Assembly (NCBI GenBank): GCA_027309085.1 | Contig: DAIDDL010000032.1 | Span: 1 to 47,275, forward strand | Direction of reading: 5' to 3' | DNA from: Sulfobacillus sp. | GTDB taxonomy: Bacteria > Bacillota > Sulfobacillia > Sulfobacillales > Sulfobacillaceae | DNA length: 47,275 bases | Shown here: in pieces, positions 32,407 to 41,361 of the stretch | Layout: every line of letters begins with the position of its first letter | Position numbering within the stretch: the first letter of the stretch is position 1 | The notes under the pieces: generated by a model | Told to the model about the DNA's origin: nothing | The model's input: the letters and a program-made list of their open reading frames with translations, nothing else | The model's database searches: none | Position numbers and translations under genes: made by a program

Positions 32407-33482
32407 GTGTGCCCTTAGTAGCTGCGGTGCGGTGGGGGATTGGGCCGGTGGTTGACCTGTCGCCAGCACCCTCCGAACTGGATGCCGCATGGCACTGTGT
32501 AAATCTGGAAATACCGCGATCCGATCCCCGGCGAATGCCAAATGATTCGATGAGTTGACCATCAACTCAGGGATACCCAGATCGTTACCTAGTGCCCGCA
32601 GTTACCAGAAATGTCCTGCACCGCAGTTCCTAAGCCTTCCGGCCGCTTGGCCTTTTCTGATGTTATGGCGCCGCGCGGCGAGATGACGCGCTCCACCATG
32701 CGACGAAGCGGCTCCTTGTGTGAGTATTCCGTGGTGAGATAGGTGGCGGAATAACCGGGGCAGGACCGGGCGCCATGACGGTAAGAATGCCGACGGATGG
32801 CAAGAGCCTGAGGGATCTCCACGCCACGCAATCCTCAAAAATTCAGGGACCCATGTTCCAAGGCGAGCGAGTTGGACTCCAAATCCGACTAGGGTGGATT
32901 CGATTCCCACGGCCTCTGCCAGTCTTTGTCTCATGGGAGAAAGGAGATGTTGATGTGATGCGCGACTGCTCGCCTCTTGTATAAATATAGGCAAACTTTT
33001 ACGAAACTGTTAAAACCCTCTAGCGTTAACACATAGCGGGACCGCGGCATAAAACTGGGTGGGGAATCAATGTCCCACAGGCGCATAGCTCCGGGGACGT
33101 CTTGCTGGGCCATATAGTGGTCATACAGCAACTGGTCAAACTATGTCCTCATGTTCAGGAATATCCTCGTGTGGTCATCATTGCCTTTCCAGTTGTTATC
33201 TCTCCAGTATGGATTTCCCCGTTCAACAGCGACAAGATCGCGTCCACAAAAATCGGTAAGGAGACTGCCATCCCTCCTGCTCCTGACCCAGTCGGCGTTT
33301 TCCGGGCGAACTTCCGCGGCAGTGGCGGAATGAACCTTAGCAATTTACTGCTAGGAGGTCGAGTTATTCAGCGGGCCTTTCCTTATCTGGCCTATTCTTG
33401 TGATTAAGGAACCACGTTGAGCAACCTTGTCCGCCGCGAGAATTAATACGTGATCCTTCCCAGTGGGCTTATTGACCGCTTT
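32407..33482. other. Degenerate accessory stretch
   Basis: Apart from the tRNA-like structure at 32845-32921 I find no protein family here. Open frames on the minus strand at 32589-32994 and 33155-33343 give no recognisable motif. Confidence 0.35.
32845..32921 (+). tRNA. tRNA-Trp(CCA)-like gene, probably degenerate
   Basis: The 77 bases can be folded as a tRNA. Acceptor AGGGACC (32845-32851) pairs with GGCCTCT (32911-32917) at six of seven positions, one of them G-U, one A-C mismatch. GTTC/GAGC (32855-32858, 32865-32868) is a D-stem with GG in a shortened loop. The anticodon arm TTGGA-CTCCAAA-TCCGA (32872-32888) has anticodon CCA. The variable loop is CTAGG. The T arm GTGGA-TTCGATT-CCCAC (32894-32910) has the invariant TTCGA but an A-C closing pair. 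It ends with encoded GCCA. Defects (A-C pairs, extra bases between D and anticodon stems) suggest a pseudo-tRNA or a divergent element-borne tRNA. Confidence 0.55.
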
Positions 33483-33721
33483 CGGGGCGAGGTCCATGAG
33501 ACCGGACAAGTGCGTCACTACCTCGCTCAGTGTTCTTCTTTTATGACGGCTGCGTGTTTCGGATGGCAGACTCGCTTAGTGGTGGTGGGCAAGTGTCCCT
33601 GAGACTCGCGCAGCTGATGCAGCAGGGGATCCCTACGCTGGTCTTGGACGAGCTTATCAACCATCTAGACATCGAGTCCGCGCGAGGTTTTTGCCTGAAT
33701 CGTCCGCACGCTCTTTCGTGA
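33483..33721 (+). pseudogene. Fragment of an ABC-F type ATPase
   Basis: Two adjacent frames give GEVHETGQVRHYLAQ and then, after a -1 shift at 33530, FFFYDGCVFRMADSLSGGGQ, VSLRLAQLMQQGIPTLVLDE, LINHLDIESARGF. This is the YL-x-RFLF-x-G-x-D-V / LSGGE / LLLDEPTNHLDI region of ABC-F proteins (ribosome protection or translation factors). The signature Glu is changed (LSGGG) and DEPTNH is DELINH, so even the remaining domain is degenerate. The Walker A part and the rest of the protein are absent. Confidence 0.7.
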
Positions 33722-34053
33722 GCCATGGGGAATCCGTGCGCGGGACTGCCGAGAGTGATTGGTCCCGCTATTTTGGATGGCGCGCGCGGGGTAAGGCATC
33801 CAGGCATGACGTTTCAGACCACGTTTCATCATGACAGTACGACAATAGGGGTGTCGATAGATTGGCGAGGGAAGCAGAAATGGTCGAACTTTGACCCGGA
33901 TGCGCCGGAGGCCGGGCCCTTCATGCGAAATTGTTGCGGGATTTGCCATGTAAAAATTGGAAGCCATTGGAGGAGGGATCGCGCGGGAAAGAGAATAGGG
34001 GCGTATCTGCCGCACTGCGGGCAGAGAGTAAATTGGGCAGAGGAGGTTTTCCA

Positions 34054-36267
34054 TTGGGTCATTCATGGTTTCGCATTTCCGCTTCAGGAGTATTGTCCGC
34101 AACACTGCTCGGGGTGTCATCGCTGGGGCTCGCCAGCACAGCGGGCGCGGCATCCGCGCCCGCGCGCCTGCCCCCGACCATGCAGCTCGCGCCTCCCTCG
34201 GCGCTGAGAGGCAGCGCCAATCTAGGACCGCTCAGCGGACAGAAATCCTGGGGTTTTGGACTGGTGCTGCCCTCTCAGAATCTTGCGGGCCTCCTGGCTT
34301 ATTCGCAGGCGGTCAGCAACCCCAATTCCGTCGACTACCACCACTTTCTCACCCATCAGGAACTGGTGGACCGGTACGGCCCGTCTCCTGCCCAGGTGGC
34401 TCAACTGACGCAGTATCTGACGGCCCACGGCTTCACGGTGCGGCCGAGCGGGCAGATATTGGAAGCCCGCGGCACGGTGTCTGCTGTCAACCGTCTATTT
34501 TCCACGACGATGACGGCATTTCAAAAGGGTCCGCGCCATTTTGCCGCTCCGTCGGGGCCCATCAGCGTGCCTTTGGCCCTGCAGAGCGCGCAAGGATTGA
34601 CGGGTCTGGTTACTAACGACGCCGTGCCCTTGAACACCGGAAAACCGGCTGCCCAGGTTCCGCTCATGCGCTATGCGGCTGCCGGCCCGGGCCCTGTGTC
34701 GGGAGGCAGCAGCACGCAGACATCTGGAGACTTTGCCGTCACGGCCCGGCTTTTGTCGCAAGGACCCCGCGTGCCTGGCATGGCGGTGCGGTACCTCATC
34801 ACCGCCGAGCTGCACGGGGCGCCGGACGTCAGTGCTGCGTTTTCTTCCCTGTCGGGCGCTTTCCAGGGAGCAGGGTCGGTGGTGGACTACAGCGCCACCA
34901 ATCAGGCCGGCCAGTTTCTCGTCGACTTTACCTTTTCCAAAGCACAGACGACCAGCATGGCACTGACGGTGGCCACCAGCTCCAAACCCCATGCCAAGAC
35001 TTTGACGCTGCCGCTTCCCGCTGCCACCTTTGTGGGGCCCTCCACTAAAATCGCCCAGGTGTCTTCGCTGTTTGCCGGGTCGGGAACGATTGTTGCTCCG
35101 TGGAACCCCGCCAGCAATAGCGTCAATCAGGCCTTTGACGCCACTCAGCTGGCCCAGGAGCCTGTCATCCACGGTCCGGCCCGTCTGGCGGTATTCACGG
35201 CGGGCAATGACAGCGCGGTCTCCGAAGCGGATGTCAACCTGTTTGCACAGAAGTTCGGGCTGCCGGCCCCGCACGTGACGATTGCCTACACGGGGCCGAA
35301 TGTCGCCACGACAGATCTGACCGGTTACGAGGAAGAGGAGAGCCTCGACCTGCAAATGATGGAAACATCGTCGCCTGGCGCAAATATTGAGGTGTATGCA
35401 GCAGGCAGCCTGCGCAGCGCTCTGAACCAGGTGGTGAGTCAGGATACCGCCCAGGTATTCAGCATCAGCTACGGGGAGGGTGAGCTGGCCGAATCGGAGG
35501 CGGCGCCGGGGGCCCAGAGCGACTGGGACATGCTGGCGGCGGAAGCCAATGCCGAGGGCATCACGGTGACGGTGTCTGCGGGCGATAGCGGGGCGTATGA
35601 GGGTGCCGAAGAGGGGATAGACACACCCATGCCTTCCTATCCCGCCAACAGCCCTTACGTCAGCGCGCTGGGCGGTACGGAGGCCTCTGTGAATCCCGAC
35701 GGGTCTCTGAACCAGAGCGCTATGTGGGGAGGGAATATCGGCAAGGAATTGACGCCGCCTACCCTGCTCTCCTTTCTGTCGATGGAGAACATGATTGCCG
35801 GGGGAGGCTACTCGACGTTGGAGCCGGCGCCAGCATATCAGGCAGGACTGGTGCTGCCAGGAGACGGGCGCGGCAATCCGGACTTTTCTTTTCCCGCGTC
35901 TGTGGTGACGCCCGGGTATTTTGCCTATTTCGACGGCACGGCCTATTTCTTCGGCGGGACTAGTGCCAGCGCCCCTCTCTTTGCAGGCTGGACAGGCGAT
36001 CTGGCGCTGGCCGAAGGCAGCGGGCTCGGCAATGTCAATCCGGTGATTTACGGATTGGCGCAGACGGACCCGCAGCCGCTGATTTCCGTAGCTTACGGCA
36101 ATAACGGGGTGTACGGGGTGACAGCAGGCTATAATGCGGCAACGGGTCTCGGCGAGTTGAACATGGGTGCTCTTCTGAAGGCGGTCGCCGCACCCCCGGC
36201 GCCAGGTCCCACGCCCCGTCCGGGACCGACGCCTCCCGCTCCCGGAGGGCCGGGTTCCGGGCAATAG
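34054..36267 (+). CDS. Secreted S53 (sedolisin/kumamolisin-type) acid peptidase with prodomain
   Basis: 737 residues from TTG 34054 (AGAGGAGG 7 bases upstream); the open frame goes further up but lacks a signal there. Signal peptide: SGVLSATLLGVSSLGLASTA ending near GAASA. Prodomain (about 60-190): WGFGLVLPSQNLAGLLAYSQ, VDYHHFLTHQELVDRYGPSP, HGFTVRPSGQILEARGTVSA. A segment of about 130 residues (about 220-350, ending LTLPLPAATFVG) with beta character follows, not usual in kumamolisins. Catalytic domain: E428 and D432 in YEEEESLDLQMM, oxyanion Asp D511 in VSAGDSGAYEG, nucleophile S637 in FGGTSASAPLF, and the Ca site near GYNAATGLGELN. The tail is proline-rich (PTPRPGPTPPAPGG). It should degrade protein outside the cell at low pH. 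Confidence 0.93.
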   Translation: MGHSWFRISASGVLSATLLGVSSLGLASTAGAASAPARLPPTMQLAPPSALRGSANLGPLSGQKSWGFGLVLPSQNLAGLLAYSQAVSNPNSVDYHHFLTHQELVDRYGPSPAQVAQLTQYLTAHGFTVRPSGQILEARGTVSAVNRLFSTTMTAFQKGPRHFAAPSGPISVPLALQSAQGLTGLVTNDAVPLNTGKPAAQVPLMRYAAAGPGPVSGGSSTQTSGDFAVTARLLSQGPRVPGMAVRYLITAELHGAPDVSAAFSSLSGAFQGAGSVVDYSATNQAGQFLVDFTFSKAQTTSMALTVATSSKPHAKTLTLPLPAATFVGPSTKIAQVSSLFAGSGTIVAPWNPASNSVNQAFDATQLAQEPVIHGPARLAVFTAGNDSAVSEADVNLFAQKFGLPAPHVTIAYTGPNVATTDLTGYEEEESLDLQMMETSSPGANIEVYAAGSLRSALNQVVSQDTAQVFSISYGEGELAESEAAPGAQSDWDMLAAEANAEGITVTVSAGDSGAYEGAEEGIDTPMPSYPANSPYVSALGGTEASVNPDGSLNQSAMWGGNIGKELTPPTLLSFLSMENMIAGGGYSTLEPAPAYQAGLVLPGDGRGNPDFSFPASVVTPGYFAYFDGTAYFFGGTSASAPLFAGWTGDLALAEGSGLGNVNPVIYGLAQTDPQPLISVAYGNNGVYGVTAGYNAATGLGELNMGALLKAVAAPPAPGPTPRPGPTPPAPGGPGSGQ

Positions 36268-36279
36268 TCTTAGGTGAGG

Positions 36280-36314
36280 GAAGGGCGGGATCTGCGCAGC
36301 AGATCCCGCCCTTC
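36280..36314. terminator. Bidirectional terminator between the S53 peptidase and the flippase
   Basis: A perfect 16-bp stem (36280-36295 with 36299-36314) with a GCA loop, followed by GTTCTCTTCTT on the plus strand. It serves the two converging genes. Confidence 0.85.
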
Positions 36315-36382
36315 GTTCTCTTCTTGGCTTCGGCGCATCTAACTCTTGATGGGATCCGGGCTACCAGCAGCCAAAGGGGCGT

Positions 36383-37966
36383 TCACGACAGGTTGCGGAA
36401 GACGGGCAGCAGCCGGACCTTCTGCGCCGCGGCAATCCAGCGGGCAGGCAGGATGCGCCTGACCCGTTCATAATCGGAACGGCGGTAGAATCTGAACAGC
36501 CGCAGGGACATAAAGAACAGGCCCGTGTACAGGAGGCCTAAAAGGCTGAGGACAATCAGGGTTCCTCCCCTCCCTGCGGGCAGGCGGGCCTGCTGGCTGA
36601 TAGCGAAGGTCAGGCCGCCGCTGACGGACGCAGAGAGGACAACGGGGCCAATCCATGACCACAGGCCTTCACGCCAGGACAGCCGCAGATAGCGGAGAAT
36701 GCTCCACAGAAAGTACACGGAGCCAATAACCGTGCCGATGGCCGTGCCCAGCAGAATGCCCACCAATTTGAAGCGGGCGGCAAGGGCGAGGCTGATGGCC
36801 ACTTTGATGGCTGCGCTCATCACCGCATAGAAGGTTTCCTGGCGCGGCTTGGCTATGCCCTGCAAAATGGTGGTGCCGACGCGGGTGAGGTTATTCACCA
36901 AGACCGCAAGCGTCAACAGAATGAGCGCGGTATATTCTCCAGAATAGTGGTGCTTCAGCCACAGGTGGAATACGAACCGCTCGCTGCTCACGGCGAAGAT
37001 CCCGATGAAGAAGGTTGCGGCGGCTAGGTACCGGCTGGCATCTTCATACGCGGCGCGGATGCGCGCCCCTTCATGGGACGCCTCCCAGGCCGAGACGACG
37101 GGCAAGAACGCCCCCATGAACATCGAGGGAAACTGCCGCGCCATCTGGGCAACCTGGTAGGCAATCTGAAACACCCCGGCAGTGGCCGTATTGACGTAAA
37201 TTCCGATGAGAATGCGGTCGGCTTCGTTCGTGATGCGTCCGGCGATCCGGGTAATCTGCAGCCAGCCGCCAAAGGCCAGCAGGGCCTTGGCGAGGGCCTT
37301 GGGAAAGGGCCACAGTCCCACAAACGGGAAAGTCCTGAGAGCCCGGTAGGCGGATACAAAATAAATGAGGCTGGAGACGAGCCACGAGGCGTAGAGCGCA
37401 ATGACGAAAGATTTCAGTCCCACGTGCTCCAGCAGCAAAAGGATGAGCAACCCGTAGTTCACCAGCTGCCCGATAATGCCGGTGACGGACACCATCACGA
37501 GACGCTGGGAGGCCACGGCGAAAGCCCCCAGAGATGAAAATGCTTCCGCCAGAAAGACAAAACCGTAGATCCACCAAATCAGGGGTTTCATCACGGCCCA
37601 GTCCGTTCGGGAGACGTGGAACCAGACGGGGAGGTGTCCCATCAGCAGAAAGATCACCGGCGACAGCACCACCGCAAAGGCCCCATAGAACAACACACTG
37701 AGAGTAATCACCTGCCGCATCTGTCGCGCATCCTGACGGGTCCGGGCCATGGCCAGCTGGGTCACAAAGGTGCTGCCCACTCCTAAGTCCAGGACCGTCA
37801 GCATTTTCACCATGCCAAAGACGATGACCCAGATGCCGTACAGGGTCATGCCGATAGAACTGATGATGACAGGCAGGGCGGCGAACCCGATGAAGAGGGT
37901 GACCACGCGCGCTGCGGCCATCGCTGAGGAATTTTTGAACAGGCGGCGTGTAATGGGAGCGCTCAT
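36383..37966 (-). CDS. Polysaccharide flippase (Wzx/MATE-like, MOP superfamily)
   Basis: 527 residues with about 14 hydrophobic helices. It starts LFKNSSAMAAARVVTLFIGF, followed by LYGIWVIVFGMVKMLTVLDL (the YGxW...DLG pattern of oligosaccharide flippases), RIAGRITNEADRILIGIYVN and AFLPVVSAWEASHE. It should move lipid-linked sugar units across the cytoplasmic membrane for an envelope or exopolysaccharide. No glycosyltransferases or polymerase genes adjoin it (only the broken glycosyltransferase 33 kb away), so its partner pathway is not in view. Start ATG 37966, which has only a weak ribosome site. Confidence 0.88.
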   Translation of the reverse strand: MSAPITRRLFKNSSAMAAARVVTLFIGFAALPVIISSIGMTLYGIWVIVFGMVKMLTVLDLGVGSTFVTQLAMARTRQDARQMRQVITLSVLFYGAFAVVLSPVIFLLMGHLPVWFHVSRTDWAVMKPLIWWIYGFVFLAEAFSSLGAFAVASQRLVMVSVTGIIGQLVNYGLLILLLLEHVGLKSFVIALYASWLVSSLIYFVSAYRALRTFPFVGLWPFPKALAKALLAFGGWLQITRIAGRITNEADRILIGIYVNTATAGVFQIAYQVAQMARQFPSMFMGAFLPVVSAWEASHEGARIRAAYEDASRYLAAATFFIGIFAVSSERFVFHLWLKHHYSGEYTALILLTLAVLVNNLTRVGTTILQGIAKPRQETFYAVMSAAIKVAISLALAARFKLVGILLGTAIGTVIGSVYFLWSILRYLRLSWREGLWSWIGPVVLSASVSGGLTFAISQQARLPAGRGGTLIVLSLLGLLYTGLFFMSLRLFRFYRRSDYERVRRILPARWIAAAQKVRLLPVFRNLS

Positions 37967-38145
37967 GGGAGCGCCTGCCGGCTTGTTGCAGGGAAGTCTG
38001 TCCGCCGCCTCATCATCGCGCCAGGCACCCAGCCAATGTTTTCATGCAATTGTCCATAACGCATAGCATAGGAAATAATGGCGAGATCTGCAATCCGGCA
38101 AGGCCGGAGCCTGTTGCCAATGACTTCCGGGCGGTAGAATTGGCG

Positions 38146-38901
38146 TTACTCTTCGGCGAACAGGGCGTGCAGCATACCTTGGGGATTGTCTAAAAAGCTG
38201 CGGGTGACAAAATAGGCGGCGGTGTCTTCGAGACGCACGGCCGAGACGGGATGGCGGTCGAAATCATAGATGGCGGCGCCCGGATAGGAGAGAAGGATGG
38301 GGGAGTGCGACGCCGCAATCACCTGCACGCGGCCCGAAGCTTCCCACTGGTGCATGATGCGCAAAAGGGCCATCTGCCCGACCGGAGACAGGGCAGCTTC
38401 CGGCTCGTCGAACAAATACAGGGATGGGCTCAAGGACGCGAGCCGGTGCGTGAACAGAGCTAAGAAGGATTCGCCATGAGACCGGCGATGCAGGGACTGG
38501 TTTCCGTATGGTCTGTAAACTTCTTCGGGGGAGTTGCCGGGCTCCGCCGCCATAGCGTCAAGCTGGCTGGCGAACTCGAAAAAGCTCTCAGCCCGGAAAA
38601 AGAAGCCGTGGGCCACCTTGCGGTTCCAGACAAGCCGGAGATGGGACCCGAATAAGTCAGGAGCCTCCGCGGTGGCAAACTGGTGGTTGCGGCTGCCGCC
38701 TTCTACATTAAAGCCGCAGGCGCTGGCGAGAGCCTCGAGCACGGTGGACTTGCCGGTGCCGTTATCCCCGGCGAAGAACGTGACGGGGCGCGGAAATGGC
38801 AGACGGTCAAGGGTTTGCAGGGCGGGCAGGGACCAGGGGTAGGCGCTCCGGTCTTCAGGAATGGCGCGCCATTGAATTTCTCGCAAAAAAACACTGTCCA
38901 A
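38146..38901 (-). CDS. AAA/ABC-type ATPase, predicted (COG3910-like)
   Basis: 251 residues: Walker A TFFAGDNGTGKSTVLEAL, a Q-loop-like region, signature-like SHGESFLALFTHRLAS, Walker B SLYLFDEPEAALSP and the H-loop IAASHSPILLSYPGA. The sequence MDSVFLREIQWR...RSAYPWSLPALQTLDRLPF before Walker A is typical of stand-alone RecF/SMC-like ATPases of unknown cellular role. No toxin, nuclease or transporter partner is adjacent, so it does not look like a two-gene defence module. The start is TTG 38901 after GGGGGAA; this is moderately sure. Confidence 0.88.
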   Translation of the reverse strand: MDSVFLREIQWRAIPEDRSAYPWSLPALQTLDRLPFPRPVTFFAGDNGTGKSTVLEALASACGFNVEGGSRNHQFATAEAPDLFGSHLRLVWNRKVAHGFFFRAESFFEFASQLDAMAAEPGNSPEEVYRPYGNQSLHRRSHGESFLALFTHRLASLSPSLYLFDEPEAALSPVGQMALLRIMHQWEASGRVQVIAASHSPILLSYPGAAIYDFDRHPVSAVRLEDTAAYFVTRSFLDNPQGMLHALFAEE

Positions 38902-39154
38902 AGTGTTCCCCCCATAATGAGTCTGCTGCCTTTATTATGGCGGGCCTCAGCCGGGGGGGCAAGGTCTGGCCACAGAACAACCAGCGCGCTTTGACCACAC
39001 CGCAAGGGGAGAGGAATCCGGGTCTATCTGCGCCGCATCCTTGCGCGGTCGTCAGATTCGTATTGCGCCACAACACTGGCGGGAATTTCCTTGGTATAGT
39101 GAGTGGAGGGAAAGTCGGGTATGGTGTCAGCAAGATGAGAGAAGGGATATGTCA

Positions 39155-40423
39155 ATGCCAGGAATCCATGGGGTGCATGTGCTGGGGTCCGAATCTCAGG
39201 TTCACATCCTTTGGGATGCCAACGGGGTGATTACGGCAGTGGAGCCCTGCCAGCAGGGGCCCAACGTCTTGCGGCCCACGGTGGGGGATGCCTCTTGCGG
39301 GGAGGTTGCGCCCATGGGATTTGACGGGCAGGGCGCCTTGGTCCTGCCGGGATTCGCAGATATGCACACCCATTTGGACAAGACCGGCACCGCTGGGCAG
39401 TTTTCTCCCCAGGCAGAGACTCTGTCCGGGGCGGTTAAGGCATTTGCAGAGGTCCGGAATTCCTTAACTCCCGAGTCGGTTTACGTGAAGGCGCTGGCGG
39501 CGGCAAAGCGCTGTGCGGATTATGGCACCACGCTGCTGCGAACCCATATTGACTCCTATTATCCCGATCAGGCCCGTCTGGCCGGAGTGCTCACGGCCAT
39601 TATGGCGGTCAAGGGCCAGGTGCGGGACTCTCTGGACTTGGAGATGGTGCTGATGTGCCCTACGGTGTCTGACCCTGTGTGGGCGCAAGGCCTGTGCCAG
39701 ATAGCCCCTCAGCTTGCGGCGCTGGGAGGGGCTCCGGGGCTCGCCCCTGATCCGGCCCGGAATTTGCGGTGGATTCTCGATCAGGCCGAAAAATATGCAC
39801 TGCCTGTCGATCTGCATGTGGATGAGACCTTGGACCCGGACGCCAACTTGCTGGAATTGCTGGCAGACGAAGTGGCGAGGCGCCGATTTCCCTTCCCGGT
39901 GACGGCTGCCCATGTGGTGTCCCTGGCGTCCCAGCCTCTGGCGGACCAAAGGCGCGTGGCGCGCAAGGTGAGTGACATGGGAATTCACATTGTGAGCCTT
40001 CCCCAGACCAATTGCTACCTGCAGGGACGGGAGAAATTCGGGCAGGGCCAGCGGGGGCTGACAGCCTTGGCAGCTTTTCAGGAAGCCGGGGTCGATGTGG
40101 CCTTTGCCTCGGATAATATGGAGGATCCCTTTCATCCTTGGGGCAATGGGGACTTGCTGCAAGTAGCTTCTCTGGCTCTGTATGCAGGCCACATGGGATA
40201 TGGCGACAGCGAAAAGGTCCTGCGCGCCATTGCTGAAATTCCCGGCCAATTTGCCCGCGGCGCCGGCTACGGTCTGCGGCCGGGCAATCCCGCGGAAATG
40301 GTCGTGTTGCGAGCATCCTCTGCCCATGAGGCCATGGCCAGGCTGCCGGCCGAGCGGGCAGTCATCCGCCAGGGCAAACTGATTCATGTGCGCGGCCTGA
40401 CCAGGCGTTCCGCTCTTTCCTAA
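39155..40423 (+). CDS. Cytosine-deaminase-like amidohydrolase
   Basis: 422 residues. Metal ligands: DMHTHLDKTGT (HxH plus the Lys typical of CodA-like enzymes), LPVDLHVDETLDPDANLLEL (third His), VTAAHVVSLASQPLADQ (fourth His) and VAFASDNMEDPFHPWGNGDL (Asp and C-terminal loop), all as in cytosine deaminase and N-isopropylammelide hydrolase relatives. The C-terminal RPGNPAEMVVLRASSAHEAM is the closing beta-sandwich. It deaminates a heterocyclic amine in the cytoplasm, with cytosine or a related ring as likely substrate. ATG 39155 is 8 bases from AAGGG; ATG 39149 is closer than usual. A shared terminator follows. Confidence 0.9.
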   Translation: MPGIHGVHVLGSESQVHILWDANGVITAVEPCQQGPNVLRPTVGDASCGEVAPMGFDGQGALVLPGFADMHTHLDKTGTAGQFSPQAETLSGAVKAFAEVRNSLTPESVYVKALAAAKRCADYGTTLLRTHIDSYYPDQARLAGVLTAIMAVKGQVRDSLDLEMVLMCPTVSDPVWAQGLCQIAPQLAALGGAPGLAPDPARNLRWILDQAEKYALPVDLHVDETLDPDANLLELLADEVARRRFPFPVTAAHVVSLASQPLADQRRVARKVSDMGIHIVSLPQTNCYLQGREKFGQGQRGLTALAAFQEAGVDVAFASDNMEDPFHPWGNGDLLQVASLALYAGHMGYGDSEKVLRAIAEIPGQFARGAGYGLRPGNPAEMVVLRASSAHEAMARLPAERAVIRQGKLIHVRGLTRRSALS

Positions 40424-40522
40424 AAATCCGCTGCGAGGGGTCCTCCTAGGGGTCCTTGCCGGGCGGCAAGAGAGAATGCTGTTGAGTGAGAGCAGACCAT
40501 GGGCGGCAGGCGTTTGCACGCA

Positions 40523-40571
40523 GTCAAAGCCATGCCCCGCCCAATCACGGACGGTAGGGCATGGCTTTGAC
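40523..40571. terminator. Bidirectional terminator between amidohydrolase and peroxiredoxin genes
   Basis: A 15-bp perfect stem (GTCAAAGCCATGCCC at 40523-40537 with GGGCATGGCTTTGAC at 40557-40571) around a 19-base loop lies between converging genes. Confidence 0.75.
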
Positions 40572-40589
40572 AAGGGAACGAAGGCGATC

Positions 40590-41126
40590 TCAGGACTTCA
40601 GCATCGGTTTGCCCGGAGTCCAGTCGACAGGACAGAGGCCACCGGCCTGAATGGCCTGCAGCACCCGCAGAGTTTCGTCCACGGAGCGGCCGACGTTCAA
40701 GTTGTGAACCACTTCATATTCGACGATCCCGTCTGGGTTGATGATGAACAGGCCACGGTAGGCGGCGCCTTCTTCGGGAACATAGACCATATAGCGGCGG
40801 GAAACATCATGGGTCCAGTCGCTGGCCAGAGGATAGCGGATAGGCCCAATGCCGCCTTTGTCCGGACTTTGCTCCATCCATGCCTTATGTACGTGGGGAC
40901 TATCGGTCGACACCCCGACGATTTCAGCGTCCAAGTTGCGGAAACGGTCATAGGCGCTGGACAAAGCGGTGATTTCTGTGGGGCACACAAATGTGAAGTC
41001 ATGGGGATAGAAAAACAGCACGAGCCACTTTCCCCGGAACTGCTCTAAACGGACTTGCTCGGTTTCGCCCCCCGGCATAATCGCGGGCATGTCAAAGGAT
41101 GGTGCGGGTTTTCCTACGAGTGCCAC
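40590..41126 (-). CDS. Typical 2-Cys peroxiredoxin (AhpC/TSA family)
   Basis: 178 residues. Peroxidatic Cys48 lies in FYPHDFTFVCPTE, resolving Cys165 in GGLCPVDWTPGKP; GVSTDSPHVHKAWME and FIINPDGIVEYEVVHNLNVG complete the family pattern. It reduces H2O2 and organic peroxides using thioredoxin or an AhpF-like reductase; none is adjacent. GTG 41126 follows a perfect AGGAGG. Monocistronic. Confidence 0.95.
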   Translation of the reverse strand: MALVGKPAPSFDMPAIMPGGETEQVRLEQFRGKWLVLFFYPHDFTFVCPTEITALSSAYDRFRNLDAEIVGVSTDSPHVHKAWMEQSPDKGGIGPIRYPLASDWTHDVSRRYMVYVPEEGAAYRGLFIINPDGIVEYEVVHNLNVGRSVDETLRVLQAIQAGGLCPVDWTPGKPMLKS

Positions 41127-41361
41127 AGTGTTTCCTCCTATGTCCTGTCATTTTGCGTCGCCCTATGGCATCCTGTGCGGCCTGGTGTTTTTCCGGGGCC
41201 GGACGGGAAAGAGCGCTCTGTGAGGAAGAAGTCCTCTGCTCCTATTATGAGCTAATGTTGGGTGCCGTTGTCAAATCGGGGGAATAATGGGGAATAAGGT
41301 CCCCTTCCCGTCCATGCACTCCCCACTTGCATTGTCTTCGCCGCGCGCGGGCGGTATTCTT

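Noticed and set aside
33725-34207. Plus-strand ORF with Cys/His pairs (NCCGICHVKIG...LPHCG) resembling a zinc ribbon
   Set aside because: It runs into the S53 signal-peptide region in another frame and has no second supporting feature; kept only as a curiosity.
34495-36264. 589-codon minus-strand ORF opposite the S53 peptidase
   Set aside because: Low-complexity His/Arg/Gln-rich shadow frame; the plus strand carries all catalytic motifs and a signal peptide.
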